From an uncultured Lachnospiraceae bacterium (GTDB taxonomy: Bacteria > Bacillota > Clostridia > Lachnospirales > Lachnospiraceae), in the NCBI GenBank assembly GCA_946615865.1, contig CAMOIJ010000010.1, positions 1 to 63,551 on the forward strand: 63,551 nucleotides of DNA, in the 5' to 3' direction. Made by a program: the position numbers and the translations under genes. The notes below the pieces were generated by a model. The model saw nothing but the letters and a program-made list of their open reading frames with translations, made no database searches and was not told the origin of the DNA. Positions 35,314-44,165 of this stretch are shown here, piece by piece. Position 1 is the stretch's first letter; each line of letters begins with the position of its first letter.

Positions 35314-37236
35314 ATGAATTTATTTGAATCGGAAATACTGAATAAACTATATTTTGAACCGTTCGTAAACCAGAGGATCCTGGCTGAGACGACCGGATGC
35401 AGCGTCGGAGCTGTCAATAAGGCTCTGCGGCAGCTGACGGAAGCGGGCTATCTGGACGGACAGACGCAGCTGACGGATAAAGGACGACAGGAAGTCCGCG
35501 GCAAAATGCCGAAGAGCGCGATCATTCTGGCAGCAGGCTTCGGAATGCGGATGGTCCCGATCAACACGTCGACCCCCAAAGCACTCCTCGAAGTCAACGG
35601 AGAGATCCTGATCGAGCGGACGATCCGCCAGCTCCACGAGGTCGGAATCACGAACATCACTGTGGTGGTGGGCTTCATGAAAGAGAGCTTTGAGTACCTG
35701 ATCGATGAGTTCGGCGTCGACCTGGCGGTCAATTCGCAGTATTCGAAGAGGAACAACCTCCACTCCCTCGCCTATGTCGCGGGCAGGATCGACAACTCCT
35801 ACATCATCCCCTGCGACATTTGGTGCGCGGTCAATCCCTATTCCCGCACAGAGCCCTATTCCTGGTATATGGTCAGCGATAAGATGGACGAGGACAGCAC
35901 TGTCCGGGTCAACCGCAAGCGCGAGCTTGTGATGGTCTCCGAGAAAGAAGCTGGAAACGCCATGATCGGCATCGCTTACCTGACAGGGAGAGAGGCCCAG
36001 ATCGTCCGGGAGAATCTCCGCAGGATGGACACGGATGAGGACTTTGACGACGAGTTCTGGGAGAGAGCGCTTTACGGAGGCGGTTCTGCCGTGCAGGTTC
36101 CTGGCGGTTCTGCCGCGCAGGCTTCTCCCGATTTCTCAGGGAAACCCCGTTTCCAGAGAGACCGCATGATCCTTCAGGCCAAAACAGTGAGCGCCTCCGA
36201 TTTTGTCGAGATCAACACTTATGAGCAGCTCCGTGAGCTGGATTCAGGCTCCAACCATCTTCAGTCCGACGCGATCCATACGATATGCGGGGCTCTGGGG
36301 TGCAGCGTAAGCGATATTACAGACATCAGCGTGCTCAAGAAAGGCATGACCAACAGAAGTTTCCTCTTCAGTGTGAAGGGATCCAAGTACATCATGCGGA
36401 TCCCCGGCGAAGGAACAGACAAGCTTATCAACCGCCGGCAGGAGGCGGATGTGTACAGGGCGATCAGCGGTCTCGGCCTCTGCGACGATCCCGTCTACAT
36501 CAATCCGGATAACGGGTATAAGATCACGGCTTTTCTGGAAAATGTGAGGGTCTGCGATCCTTCCAGCGAAGAAGACCTGAAGCGCTGTATGAAAAAACTT
36601 CGGGGATTCCACGAGATGCGAATTTCTGTGGACCATACCTTCGATATATGCAGGCAGATCGAGTTCTACGAATCTTTGTGGGACGGAGCGCCGTCCATTT
36701 ACAGGGATTACCTGCGGACTAAGGAGAAAGTGCTGAGTCTGTGCGATTATGTGGAGAGTCTCGACCATGATTGGTGTCTGACACATATCGACGCGGTGCC
36801 TGATAATTTCCTTTTTTATGAAGATTCTGGCGATTCTTCAGACGAGCGGCTTCAGCTGACCGACTGGGAATACGCGGGGATGCAGGATCCGCATGTGGAT
36901 ATCGCTATGTTTTGCATCTACAGCCTGTATAACCGGCAGGAATGCGACCGGCTGATAGATATTTACTTTGACGGGCAGTGCGACCGCGAGACGCGGACCA
37001 AGATTTATATCTATATTGCGATGTGCGGGCTTTTGTGGTCGAACTGGTGTGAATATAAGAGGAAGCTCGGCGTTGAATTCGGAGAGTACAATTTGAGGCA
37101 GTATCGTTACGCGAAGGATTTCTATCGGGCGGCCAGGGAGTTGATGGAGGCGACGGAGTCGTCAGCGTCGTTTGAGTCGGCGTTGGAGTTGTCAGCGTCG
37201 TCGGAGTCGCCAGCGTCAGCGTCGTCGGAAATCTGA
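35314..37236 (+). CDS. HTH-LicC-LicA fusion: phosphocholine cytidylyltransferase and choline kinase
   Basis: A 640-residue three-part protein. Residues 1-62 look like a winged-helix DNA-binding domain (LAETTGCSVGAVNKALRQL). Residues 68-300 are a LicC-type nucleotidyltransferase: AIILAAGFGMRM, TPKALLEVNGEIL and CDIWCAVNP; they include a GGS-rich insert at about 255-275. Residues 310-600 are a LicA-type choline kinase: GMTNRSFLFSVKGSKYIMR, HIDAVPDNFLF (catalytic) and LTDWEYAGMQDPHVDIA. The last 25 residues are Ser/Ala/Glu repeats from a GTC-rich simple tract. It should phosphorylate choline and activate it to CDP-choline for the LicD proteins. The HTH might let it regulate its own pathway. GGAGGG precedes the ATG. 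Confidence 0.88.
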   Translation: MNLFESEILNKLYFEPFVNQRILAETTGCSVGAVNKALRQLTEAGYLDGQTQLTDKGRQEVRGKMPKSAIILAAGFGMRMVPINTSTPKALLEVNGEILIERTIRQLHEVGITNITVVVGFMKESFEYLIDEFGVDLAVNSQYSKRNNLHSLAYVAGRIDNSYIIPCDIWCAVNPYSRTEPYSWYMVSDKMDEDSTVRVNRKRELVMVSEKEAGNAMIGIAYLTGREAQIVRENLRRMDTDEDFDDEFWERALYGGGSAVQVPGGSAAQASPDFSGKPRFQRDRMILQAKTVSASDFVEINTYEQLRELDSGSNHLQSDAIHTICGALGCSVSDITDISVLKKGMTNRSFLFSVKGSKYIMRIPGEGTDKLINRRQEADVYRAISGLGLCDDPVYINPDNGYKITAFLENVRVCDPSSEEDLKRCMKKLRGFHEMRISVDHTFDICRQIEFYESLWDGAPSIYRDYLRTKEKVLSLCDYVESLDHDWCLTHIDAVPDNFLFYEDSGDSSDERLQLTDWEYAGMQDPHVDIAMFCIYSLYNRQECDRLIDIYFDGQCDRETRTKIYIYIAMCGLLWSNWCEYKRKLGVEFGEYNLRQYRYAKDFYRAARELMEATESSASFESALELSASSESPASASSEI

Positions 37237-37268
37237 GGAGCGCGCTGCTGGTTAATGAGAGTGCTGAT

Positions 37269-37343
37269 TATTCGAAATCTCGTTGATTCAGAGGAGAGAG
37301 TGTTGGGTATTCGAAATCTCGTTGATTCAGACGAGAGAGTGCA
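37269..37343. repeat. 39-bp tandem repeat, two copies
   Basis: The unit starting TATTCGAAATCTCGTTGA occurs at 37269 and 37308 and continues with GAGAGAGTG. The two copies are nearly identical. They lie just after the licC-licA stop codon, at the left edge of an 800-base gap. Confidence 0.85.
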
Positions 37344-37352
37344 ATGAATATT

Positions 37353-37839
37353 TATGCAGTTTTCTGTATGAGGCATATACCTTTGTCAGAACCCTTTATT
37401 CTATTGAATCCGGAATTTTTAAAAAAATATGCATAATATACAGAATTTTCCTGGCTTATGCAGGATATATGCATAAACTATGGGGATCGATATTTTGATT
37501 ATTTAAGCAGGGAGGCTCTCCGAGGGCTCAGGGCGCTGCCCTGAGAACCCGCAAGGGACCAGTCCCTTGACCCTTTGCCCGGGCGCTGCCCGGACCCGTC
37601 CTCGCCGGAAGCAGGAAAGGAGCAGGGCTCCTTTCCGGGACAAGAGGATGATCCGTGAAGCTTATGTCAAGGGACTTTCGCGGCATATCCTCACAGGCGG
37701 CTCCGCCTGTCCCGACAGGTGGCTCCGCAGATGCGCGAAGACGGCTCCGCCTGCTGTTCCGGTATTCCACGGTTCCCCTGACAACGCTTCCGCTCCTCGG
37801 CTGCGATGAGTTTATGCAAAAAATATGCAACGTTATGCA
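37353..37839. other. Cluster of TATGCA words flanking the hairpin array
   Basis: TATGCA occurs at 37353, 37428, 37457, 37468, 37813, 37824 and 37834. Two of these are extended palindromes TATGCATA. They form one group left and one group right of the hairpin cluster at 37527-37710. The density is well above what random sequence would give in 490 bases, so a repeated protein-binding site is possible. Confidence 0.5.
37527..37710. repeat. Run of five short perfect hairpins in an intergenic GC-rich island
   Basis: Perfect stems of 6-8 bp follow one another: CTCAGGGC-GCT-GCCCTGAG (37527-37545), CAAGGGAC-CA-GTCCCTTG (37552-37569), CCGGGC-GCT-GCCCGG (37579-37593), GGAAAGGA and TCCTTTCC (37614-37636), and ACAGGCGG-CT-CCGCCTGT (37693-37710). 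No coding frame is convincing across them. The flanks are AT-rich. This kind of hairpin-rich island resembles dispersed palindromic repeats of Clostridia. The remaining bases to 38036 show no gene. Confidence 0.75.
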
Positions 37840-38036
37840 GGAAGAGAGAATTTTCGTAAAGATTTTCGAATAAAGGGTTTTTCATAAGGGCATATACGAA
37901 ACTTGAGAGTGAATATTCTGAATAATTTGTGTATATTAGGGGATTCGTGAGGCGATAGGAAAGCGCGGCGGACCAGAAGGTGAGAAGAAAGCGCGAGCGG
38001 ATAATAAGACAGTGAGACAGCAAGGAGGCACAGCAG

Positions 38037-38819
38037 ATGTGTGAAGAGAATCATATTGTGAAGCGGGCCATCATAATGGCGGCAGGTTTTGGCAACAGGA
38101 TGCACCCGCTGACGCTGACGACTCCGAAGCCGCTGGTGAAGGTCAACGGCGTGCGGATGATCGACACGGTGGTGGACGGCCTGAGGAGCAACGGCATCAC
38201 GGAGATTTATGTGGTGGTGGGGCACCTGAAGGAGCAGTTCTACGAGTGGGCTGCGGAGCGGCATGCCGAGTGGGCGAAGGAAGAGACGTGCGAATGTGCG
38301 AAGGAGCAGCCCGGAGTACAGATCATTGAGAACCCGGACTACGCGACATGCAACAATATCAGTTCGCTGTATGTGGCGAGGGAGCATCTGGGGGAGTGCA
38401 TTATTTTGGACGGGGATCAGATTATTTATAATAAGGAGATCCTGGATCCGCACTTTACGCTGTCGGGGTACAACGCTGTCTGGTGTGAGGGCGAGACGAA
38501 AGAGTGGCTGATGGACGTGGAGGACGGCGTCGTGAAGTCCTGCTCGAGGACGGGCGGGCGGCACGGATGGCAGCTTTACAGTATTTCGCGGTGGACCGCG
38601 GAGGATGGGGCGAAGCTGCGCAGACACCTGGAGCAGGAGTTTGAGAGCGGGAACAGACAGATTTTCTGGGACGATGTCGTGATGTTCTGTCATTTTGATG
38701 AGTACAGGCTGGGCATCAGGGAGATGCAGGCAGAGGACATTATCGAGATCGACGGGATTGATGAGCTGGCACAGGCCGATCCGAGTTACAGAACGTATCT
38801 GGACAGCCTGGACGGATGA
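38037..38819 (+). CDS. licC: LicC-type phosphocholine cytidylyltransferase (stand-alone)
   Basis: A 260-residue nucleotidyltransferase. The N-terminus has AIIMAAGFGNRMHPLTLTTP, the sugar-phosphate nucleotidyltransferase signature, then KPLVKVNGVRMIDT. CNNISSLYVAREHLG and ILDGDQIIYNKEIL are LicC-like metal-binding segments. It is a second CTP:phosphocholine cytidylyltransferase-type domain besides that in the fusion at 35314; it carries a Glu/Ala-rich insert at about 72-92. AAGGAGG precedes the ATG. The choline-type transporter gene follows after 69 bases. Confidence 0.88.
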   Translation: MCEENHIVKRAIIMAAGFGNRMHPLTLTTPKPLVKVNGVRMIDTVVDGLRSNGITEIYVVVGHLKEQFYEWAAERHAEWAKEETCECAKEQPGVQIIENPDYATCNNISSLYVAREHLGECIILDGDQIIYNKEILDPHFTLSGYNAVWCEGETKEWLMDVEDGVVKSCSRTGGRHGWQLYSISRWTAEDGAKLRRHLEQEFESGNRQIFWDDVVMFCHFDEYRLGIREMQAEDIIEIDGIDELAQADPSYRTYLDSLDG

Positions 38820-38888
38820 GTGCCGGCAGCCGGGAAGGCAGATGTCGGATGAGTGCCGGCGGAAAGCCGGAAATGGAGGTTCAATATT

Positions 38889-40421
38889 ATGAGCAATAAC
38901 ATGGTAACTGCTGACAGCAAGAGAATCGACTGGATGATCACACTGGTGCCGTTCATTCTGATCATGGCGCTGGCGGTGTATCTGTTTATTTTCCCGGAGC
39001 AGGCGAATGGAGTGATTTCGCAGGTGCGCTTCTTCTTCGGCGATACGGTGGGACTGTATTACCTTGTGATCGGCGTGGGAGTGCTGCTGGTGTCGCTGTT
39101 CCTTTCGTTCTCCAAGTACGGGGATATTGTGCTGGGAGAGCCGGATGAGAAGCCGCAGTACAATTTCTTTACCTGGGGTTCTATGATGTTCACCTGCGGT
39201 CTGGCGGCGGATATTCTGTTCTATTCTTTTGCGGAGTGGGTCATGTACGCGACGAATCCGCACATCGCGGAGATGGGATCGATTGCGGAGTGGGCAGGCG
39301 TTTTCCCGCTGTTTCACTGGAGCTTCATTCCATGGGCCTTCTATCTGGTACTCGCGGTGGCGTTCGGTTTCATGCTGCATGTGCGCAAGCGCAACAGGCA
39401 GAGATACAGCGAGGCGTGCAAGCCTGTGATCGGTGAGAAGAACGCGAACGGGCTGCTGGGACGTGTTATTGATCTTTTCGCGCTGTTCGCTCTGCTGGCC
39501 GGAACGGCGACCACTTTTTCGGTTGCTACGCCTCTGATGGCGAGTATTATCGTCAAGCTGTTCAATATCAGCATCAGCCGGACGGCTGTAACGATCATCA
39601 TTCTGCTGATCACTTGCGCTGTTTATACTTATGCAGTGCTTCATGGTTTCAAGGGAATCAGTTTCCTGGCAAAACTTTGCATCTATCTGTTTTTTGGCCT
39701 GCTGGCAATCGTGCTGGTCATCGGCGGACAGGGACGGTTCATCGTGGAGAACGGATTCCAGAGCCTTGGAAAGATGTTCCAGCACTTTATCGAGCTGAGC
39801 ACTTATACGGATCCGGCGCGGACCAACAACTTCCCGCAGGACTGGACGATCTACTACTGGGCTTACTGGATGGTGTGGTGCATCGCGGCTCCGTTCTTCA
39901 TCGGCAATATCAGCCGGGGCAGGACGATCCGGCAGACTGTGCTGGGCGGCTATGTGTTCGGCGTAGGATCGACTATTGTCAGCTTCATTATTCTGGGCAA
40001 CTACAGTCTGGGACTGCAGATTGAAGGAAAAGCGGACTTCATCGCGCAGTACGCGGCAAGCGGAGACCTTTACCAGCTAATCCTCGACATTGTGGATACC
40101 ATGCCGGGCTCGTCATTTATACTGGTGCTGACTATGTTTTGCATGATCGCGTTCTATGCGACCAGTTTCGACTCGATCGCTTACACAGCGGCTTGCTACA
40201 GTTACAAGAGGCTGGAGGAAAACGAGAAGCCCCACACGATGATCACTCTGCTGTGGTGTCTGCTCCTGATCGTGCTGCCGATCGCGCTGGTCTTCTCGGA
40301 GAGCAGCATGAACAATATCCAGAGTGTGTCGATCATAAGCGCTTTCCCGATCGGCATTATCATGATCGTCATGATCTGGAGCTTTATTAAGGACGCTAAG
40401 GCCTATATGGAGGGAAAATAA
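38889..40421 (+). CDS. BCCT family choline/betaine transporter
   Basis: A 510-residue, 12-span secondary transporter of the betaine/choline/carnitine family. It shows the Trp-rich substrate-site segments LFHWSFIPWAFYLVLAVA and DWTIYYWAYWMVWCIAAPFF. ATG at 38889 has TGGAGG ten bases upstream; a longer start at 38853 is less likely. Its place directly after licC and near the licC-licA fusion suggests choline import for phosphocholine addition, the role that LicB plays elsewhere. Osmoprotectant uptake remains an alternative. Confidence 0.9.
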   Translation: MSNNMVTADSKRIDWMITLVPFILIMALAVYLFIFPEQANGVISQVRFFFGDTVGLYYLVIGVGVLLVSLFLSFSKYGDIVLGEPDEKPQYNFFTWGSMMFTCGLAADILFYSFAEWVMYATNPHIAEMGSIAEWAGVFPLFHWSFIPWAFYLVLAVAFGFMLHVRKRNRQRYSEACKPVIGEKNANGLLGRVIDLFALFALLAGTATTFSVATPLMASIIVKLFNISISRTAVTIIILLITCAVYTYAVLHGFKGISFLAKLCIYLFFGLLAIVLVIGGQGRFIVENGFQSLGKMFQHFIELSTYTDPARTNNFPQDWTIYYWAYWMVWCIAAPFFIGNISRGRTIRQTVLGGYVFGVGSTIVSFIILGNYSLGLQIEGKADFIAQYAASGDLYQLILDIVDTMPGSSFILVLTMFCMIAFYATSFDSIAYTAACYSYKRLEENEKPHTMITLLWCLLLIVLPIALVFSESSMNNIQSVSIISAFPIGIIMIVMIWSFIKDAKAYMEGK

Positions 40422-40446
40422 TAAAGTTTTGGTGGAAAAAAAACTC

Positions 40447-40475
40447 TTGATAACATACAATAAGTACATTATGAT
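40447..40475 (+). promoter_or_regulatory. Internal promoter upstream of the CapD/PglF-type dehydratase
   Basis: TTGATA (40447-40452) and TATGAT (40470-40475) are separated by exactly 17 bases in an AT-rich gap of 90 bases. It would drive the second half of the cluster from 40512 onward. No terminator is seen between the transporter gene and this promoter. Confidence 0.7.
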
Positions 40476-40511
40476 AGACAAGTTGTGCGATGATGTTAAA
40501 AGAGGCATATA

Positions 40512-42518
40512 ATGAATATTAATGACAGCGATTTGGAAATAACGCAAAATGAGGCGAGCGAAGGCCCGAACGCACGGGGCGGGCTGCTGAGAGGCCACTG
40601 GCGCACAGTGGCGGTCCTTCTGAATATCTATGATATCGCGGCAGTTAACCTGGCTTATTTTCTGGCCCTCTGGCTTCGCTTTGATCTGAAATTTTCTTTG
40701 ATCAGGCCTGATTTTCTGGACGCCTGGATGAGGTTTGCACCGATCTACACAGTCTTTTGCATTGCTGTGTTCTGGGCTTTCCGTCTCTACAGGAGTCTGT
40801 GGAAATTCGCCAGCTATTCGGAACTGATGCACCTGATCGCGGCGACGGGCGTGACCGGGATTTTCCACACGATAGCGATCACGCTCATTTTCCAGCGTAT
40901 GCCGATTTCATACTATTTGATCGGTATCACGCTGCAGTTCATCTTCATGGCGGCGATCCGCTTCTCCTACCGGTTCTATATTTTGCTGAGCAGTCAGATG
41001 AAATCGGACAGCAACGAGGCGAGGGTCATGCTGATCGGCGCGGGAAACGCAGGGCAGAACCTTATTCATGACATTATGCGCTCCAAGGAGCTCGATGAGA
41101 AGGTGTGCTGCGTTATCGATGACGATCCCAACAAATGGGGGCGCTACATCGACGGAATTCCGATCGTCGGCGGAAGAGATACGATCATTAAGAACGCGGA
41201 GAAGTTCAGGATCGATAAGATCTATCTCGCTATACCCAGCGCTTCGGCGCAGCAGAAAAGGGACATTCTCGATATCTGCAAGGAGACCAACTGCGAGCTG
41301 AAGAACCTGCCCGGCATGTACCAGCTGGTGAGCGGCGAGATCACGGTGAGCAAGATGAAGAAGGTTTCCGTGGAAGACCTTCTCGGCAGAGAGCCGATCA
41401 AGGCCGATATGAAGGAAGTTTTTGAATTCATCAACGGCAAGAGGGTCATGGTGACCGGCGGAGGCGGCTCCATCGGAAGCGAGCTCTGCAGGCAGATCGC
41501 GGCGCATGATCCCGCGATGCTGATCGTCTTCGATATCTACGAGAATAACGCGTATGATATCCAGATGGAGCTGAGGGAGAAATATCCGAAGCTCAACCTG
41601 CAGGTTCTGATCGGCTCGGTGCGCGACAGCCGCAGGATCTTCAGCGTATTTGAACAGTACAAGCCGGAGATCGTCTATCACGCGGCGGCTCACAAGCATG
41701 TCCCCCTGATGGAGGACAGCCCCAACGAGGCGGTCAAGAATAACGCGATCGGCACCTATAAGACTGCCTACGCGGCAATGGTGAACGGCTGCAAACGCTT
41801 CGTTCTGATCTCTACGGACAAGGCGGTCAATCCCACCAATATCATGGGAGCTTCCAAGCGCCTGTGCGAGATGATCATTCAGAGTTTTGACGCCAAGATC
41901 AAGGCCGGAAAGGCGAACGAGATCCCGCAGCTGTTCACGCACTCGGGTATCGAGAACGCGGATAAGGACGGCACGGGAGAAGTGTTCCGCAATGTGAAGA
42001 CGGAGTTTGTGGCGGTTCGCTTCGGAAACGTTCTGGGAAGCAACGGCTCGGTCATTCCGCTCTTCAGGAAAATGATTGAGAACGGCGGACCCGTCAAGGT
42101 CACTCACCCTGAGATCATCCGCTACTTTATGACAATTCCGGAAGCGGTAAGCCTGGTGCTTCTCGCGGGTACTTACGCCAAGGGCGGCGAGATCTTCGTC
42201 CTGGATATGGGAAGCCCGGTCAAAATAGATACGCTCGCAAGGAATCTGATCCGCCTGTCGGGCTACAAACCTGACGTGGACATCAAGATCGTCTACACCG
42301 GACTGCGCCCCGGCGAGAAACTCTACGAAGAGAAGCTGATGGCTGAGGAGGGACTGACTAAGACCGAGAACGACCTCATTCACATCGGAAAGCCGATACC
42401 GTTTGACACCGACGAGTTCCTGGCGGAACTCAGAAACCTGATGTTTGTGGCCTACACCAACAGTAAAGACATCCAGGAGCAGGTCAGGAAGATGGTATCT
42501 ACGTACCATCCGGAGTAA
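40512..42518 (+). CDS. Membrane-bound nucleotide-sugar 4,6-dehydratase (CapD/PglF/WbpM type)
   Basis: A 668-residue protein. Four N-terminal spans (about 30-145) are followed by a Rossmann-like domain (RVMLIGAGNAGQNLI) and the extended SDR domain with VMVTGGGGSIGSELC, AAAHKHVPLMEDSP and LISTDKAVNPTNIMGASKR. The long membrane form removes water from UDP-GlcNAc to give the 4-keto-6-deoxy sugar. A DegT aminotransferase (25751) and a PglD-type acetyltransferase (47763) are in the same cluster, so it may start bacillosamine or AATGal synthesis. AAAGAGG precedes the ATG. Confidence 0.93.
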   Translation: MNINDSDLEITQNEASEGPNARGGLLRGHWRTVAVLLNIYDIAAVNLAYFLALWLRFDLKFSLIRPDFLDAWMRFAPIYTVFCIAVFWAFRLYRSLWKFASYSELMHLIAATGVTGIFHTIAITLIFQRMPISYYLIGITLQFIFMAAIRFSYRFYILLSSQMKSDSNEARVMLIGAGNAGQNLIHDIMRSKELDEKVCCVIDDDPNKWGRYIDGIPIVGGRDTIIKNAEKFRIDKIYLAIPSASAQQKRDILDICKETNCELKNLPGMYQLVSGEITVSKMKKVSVEDLLGREPIKADMKEVFEFINGKRVMVTGGGGSIGSELCRQIAAHDPAMLIVFDIYENNAYDIQMELREKYPKLNLQVLIGSVRDSRRIFSVFEQYKPEIVYHAAAHKHVPLMEDSPNEAVKNNAIGTYKTAYAAMVNGCKRFVLISTDKAVNPTNIMGASKRLCEMIIQSFDAKIKAGKANEIPQLFTHSGIENADKDGTGEVFRNVKTEFVAVRFGNVLGSNGSVIPLFRKMIENGGPVKVTHPEIIRYFMTIPEAVSLVLLAGTYAKGGEIFVLDMGSPVKIDTLARNLIRLSGYKPDVDIKIVYTGLRPGEKLYEEKLMAEEGLTKTENDLIHIGKPIPFDTDEFLAELRNLMFVAYTNSKDIQEQVRKMVSTYHPE

Positions 42519-42528
42519 ACTGTAATAT

Positions 42529-44145
42529 ATGGACAATACTAAAGGCACTCACTTGAGAATGCTCCAGAGTGCATACAGAGAAGGGCTCCGATGGGGCTGC
42601 ATCATTCTCACCGAGTTCTTTATAGCATGGACTCTGATGCAGTACGTGGTGAAAGAAAGGGAGTACCTTAAATACCAGAAGTGGATCGGCGTTGCGATAT
42701 TAACGGCAGCGCTGATTTACGTGGTTATAGCGGTTTTTACAGACAGAGAAGAGCTGAGGCGGATCGGCGCGTTCCTGAAGAGTATGTGCAGTTTTGAGCA
42801 GATCATGCTGATACTTATCATGCTCTGGTACATACTGGGGTGCGCGGTGAGATCGCGTCTCGACAAAGTTCCCCTGTTTTCTTTCAACGACAACCGGCTG
42901 TTCATGTTCACAATGACAGTATTTTTGTTCTTTCCGTTTGTAAACCTTATGGGGAAGCGCACAGGGCGCGTGATCGACGGAATGATCCACTTTACTTTGC
43001 CGGCTTATTCGATATTTTTAGCCTGGTGCATCGTAAAGTTTTACAGGGTGGAACTGATCTACTTCCCGTCCGGACTCAAACTGACCCTTTGGAGAAAGGG
43101 CGTTTCCATGACGATCGGCGGGAATATCAATATCACCGCTGCAGCTTCTGTGATCCTGTTCGGACTGTGTCTGTATATGATCCTGACTAAGAATAAGATC
43201 ATCCGGATCATTTACATCCCGGCAGCTGTCATTCAGTTCATGACGGTGATCCTAACGGGTTCCAGGACCAGTTTCCTGGCCATTACATTTATATCGATGG
43301 GTGCAGCGATCCTGTTTACATGGGATGTCCTGCGGGACAGGGAATTACGCATACGGCTGGCAGTGACGGTTCTGTCGGCGGTTCTATGTGCGGCAGCCAT
43401 TTTGGCAGCACAGCGCGTTCTGATCAAAATGTTCGAACACGTTTATCCTGAAAGCACGAAGTATGATGTAAAGATCGAGAAGCCGGAAACCGAAGAAAGC
43501 GCGGAGCAGGCTGCTCAGATCATTGACCAGTCGATGTATGGCGCGAAAGCGCGCGAACTGCTGCGGCAGGCAACAGGTTCACAGTTCATCAGGCAGAGAT
43601 CATCAGATATTACAGTCCGGGCCGCAGGGAATCTGCCCGGAAAAGGCTTAGCCGGAGAAACGGGCAGCGGCGATATTGAAATGGAAGAGGGTCCAAGAAA
43701 GATGAACGACCTCAGTTCGAGGACGAGCATTTGGAAGTGCGCGGTACAGATCATGCTGTCAAGCCCCGGACATTTTCTCTTCGGCGTGTCGCCGTGCTAT
43801 ACAGCGAAACGGCTTCAGGAAGCGACAGGGCTCGGAAACGAAATCACCCACGCCCACAACGGGATCCTGCAGATGGGAGTCGGGCTGGGCGTTCCCGCGA
43901 TGCTGCTCTTTATATTGTTTGAGGCCTCGCTCGTCATCAGGTGTCTCTCCATTATACTGGGGAAGAGGGCAGGCCTGATCCGCGGCTGCTGGATCATTCC
44001 GGTCGTCATACTGGGAATTCTGGTGATCGAACTGGTCGAAGCGATGCTGTTCGCCATGCCCCGCTTTAATATCCCTGCTTTCTACATGCTGGCGGGATGC
44101 TGCGTCATGATGGACAGGAAACGGAAGCTTGCGCTCAAAAAATAG
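42529..44145 (+). CDS. O-antigen ligase/polymerase family membrane protein (2)
   Basis: A 538-residue polytopic protein with about 10-12 spans. The conserved late loop has LGNEITHAHNGILQMGVGLG preceded by SRTSIWKCAVQIMLSSPG. A large insert between the last spans (about 305-390) is charged and contains many Gln/Glu. The ATG at 42529 has a poor ribosome site; an ATG at 42559 is a possible alternative. It is probably translated with the dehydratase gene, which ends 10 bases upstream. It differs strongly from the polymerase-like protein at 29173. Confidence 0.82.
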   Translation: MDNTKGTHLRMLQSAYREGLRWGCIILTEFFIAWTLMQYVVKEREYLKYQKWIGVAILTAALIYVVIAVFTDREELRRIGAFLKSMCSFEQIMLILIMLWYILGCAVRSRLDKVPLFSFNDNRLFMFTMTVFLFFPFVNLMGKRTGRVIDGMIHFTLPAYSIFLAWCIVKFYRVELIYFPSGLKLTLWRKGVSMTIGGNINITAAASVILFGLCLYMILTKNKIIRIIYIPAAVIQFMTVILTGSRTSFLAITFISMGAAILFTWDVLRDRELRIRLAVTVLSAVLCAAAILAAQRVLIKMFEHVYPESTKYDVKIEKPETEESAEQAAQIIDQSMYGAKARELLRQATGSQFIRQRSSDITVRAAGNLPGKGLAGETGSGDIEMEEGPRKMNDLSSRTSIWKCAVQIMLSSPGHFLFGVSPCYTAKRLQEATGLGNEITHAHNGILQMGVGLGVPAMLLFILFEASLVIRCLSIILGKRAGLIRGCWIIPVVILGILVIELVEAMLFAMPRFNIPAFYMLAGCCVMMDRKRKLALKK

Positions 44146-44165
44146 AAATGGTGGGAGATTTGTAT

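Noticed and set aside
37833-39785. A 650-codon open frame on the minus strand.
   Set aside because: It lies antisense to licC and the BCCT transporter gene, has His/Arg-rich shadow composition and no ribosome site.
40908-42548. A 546-codon open frame on the minus strand.
   Set aside because: Antisense shadow of the CapD/PglF-type dehydratase gene, which has clear family motifs on the plus strand.
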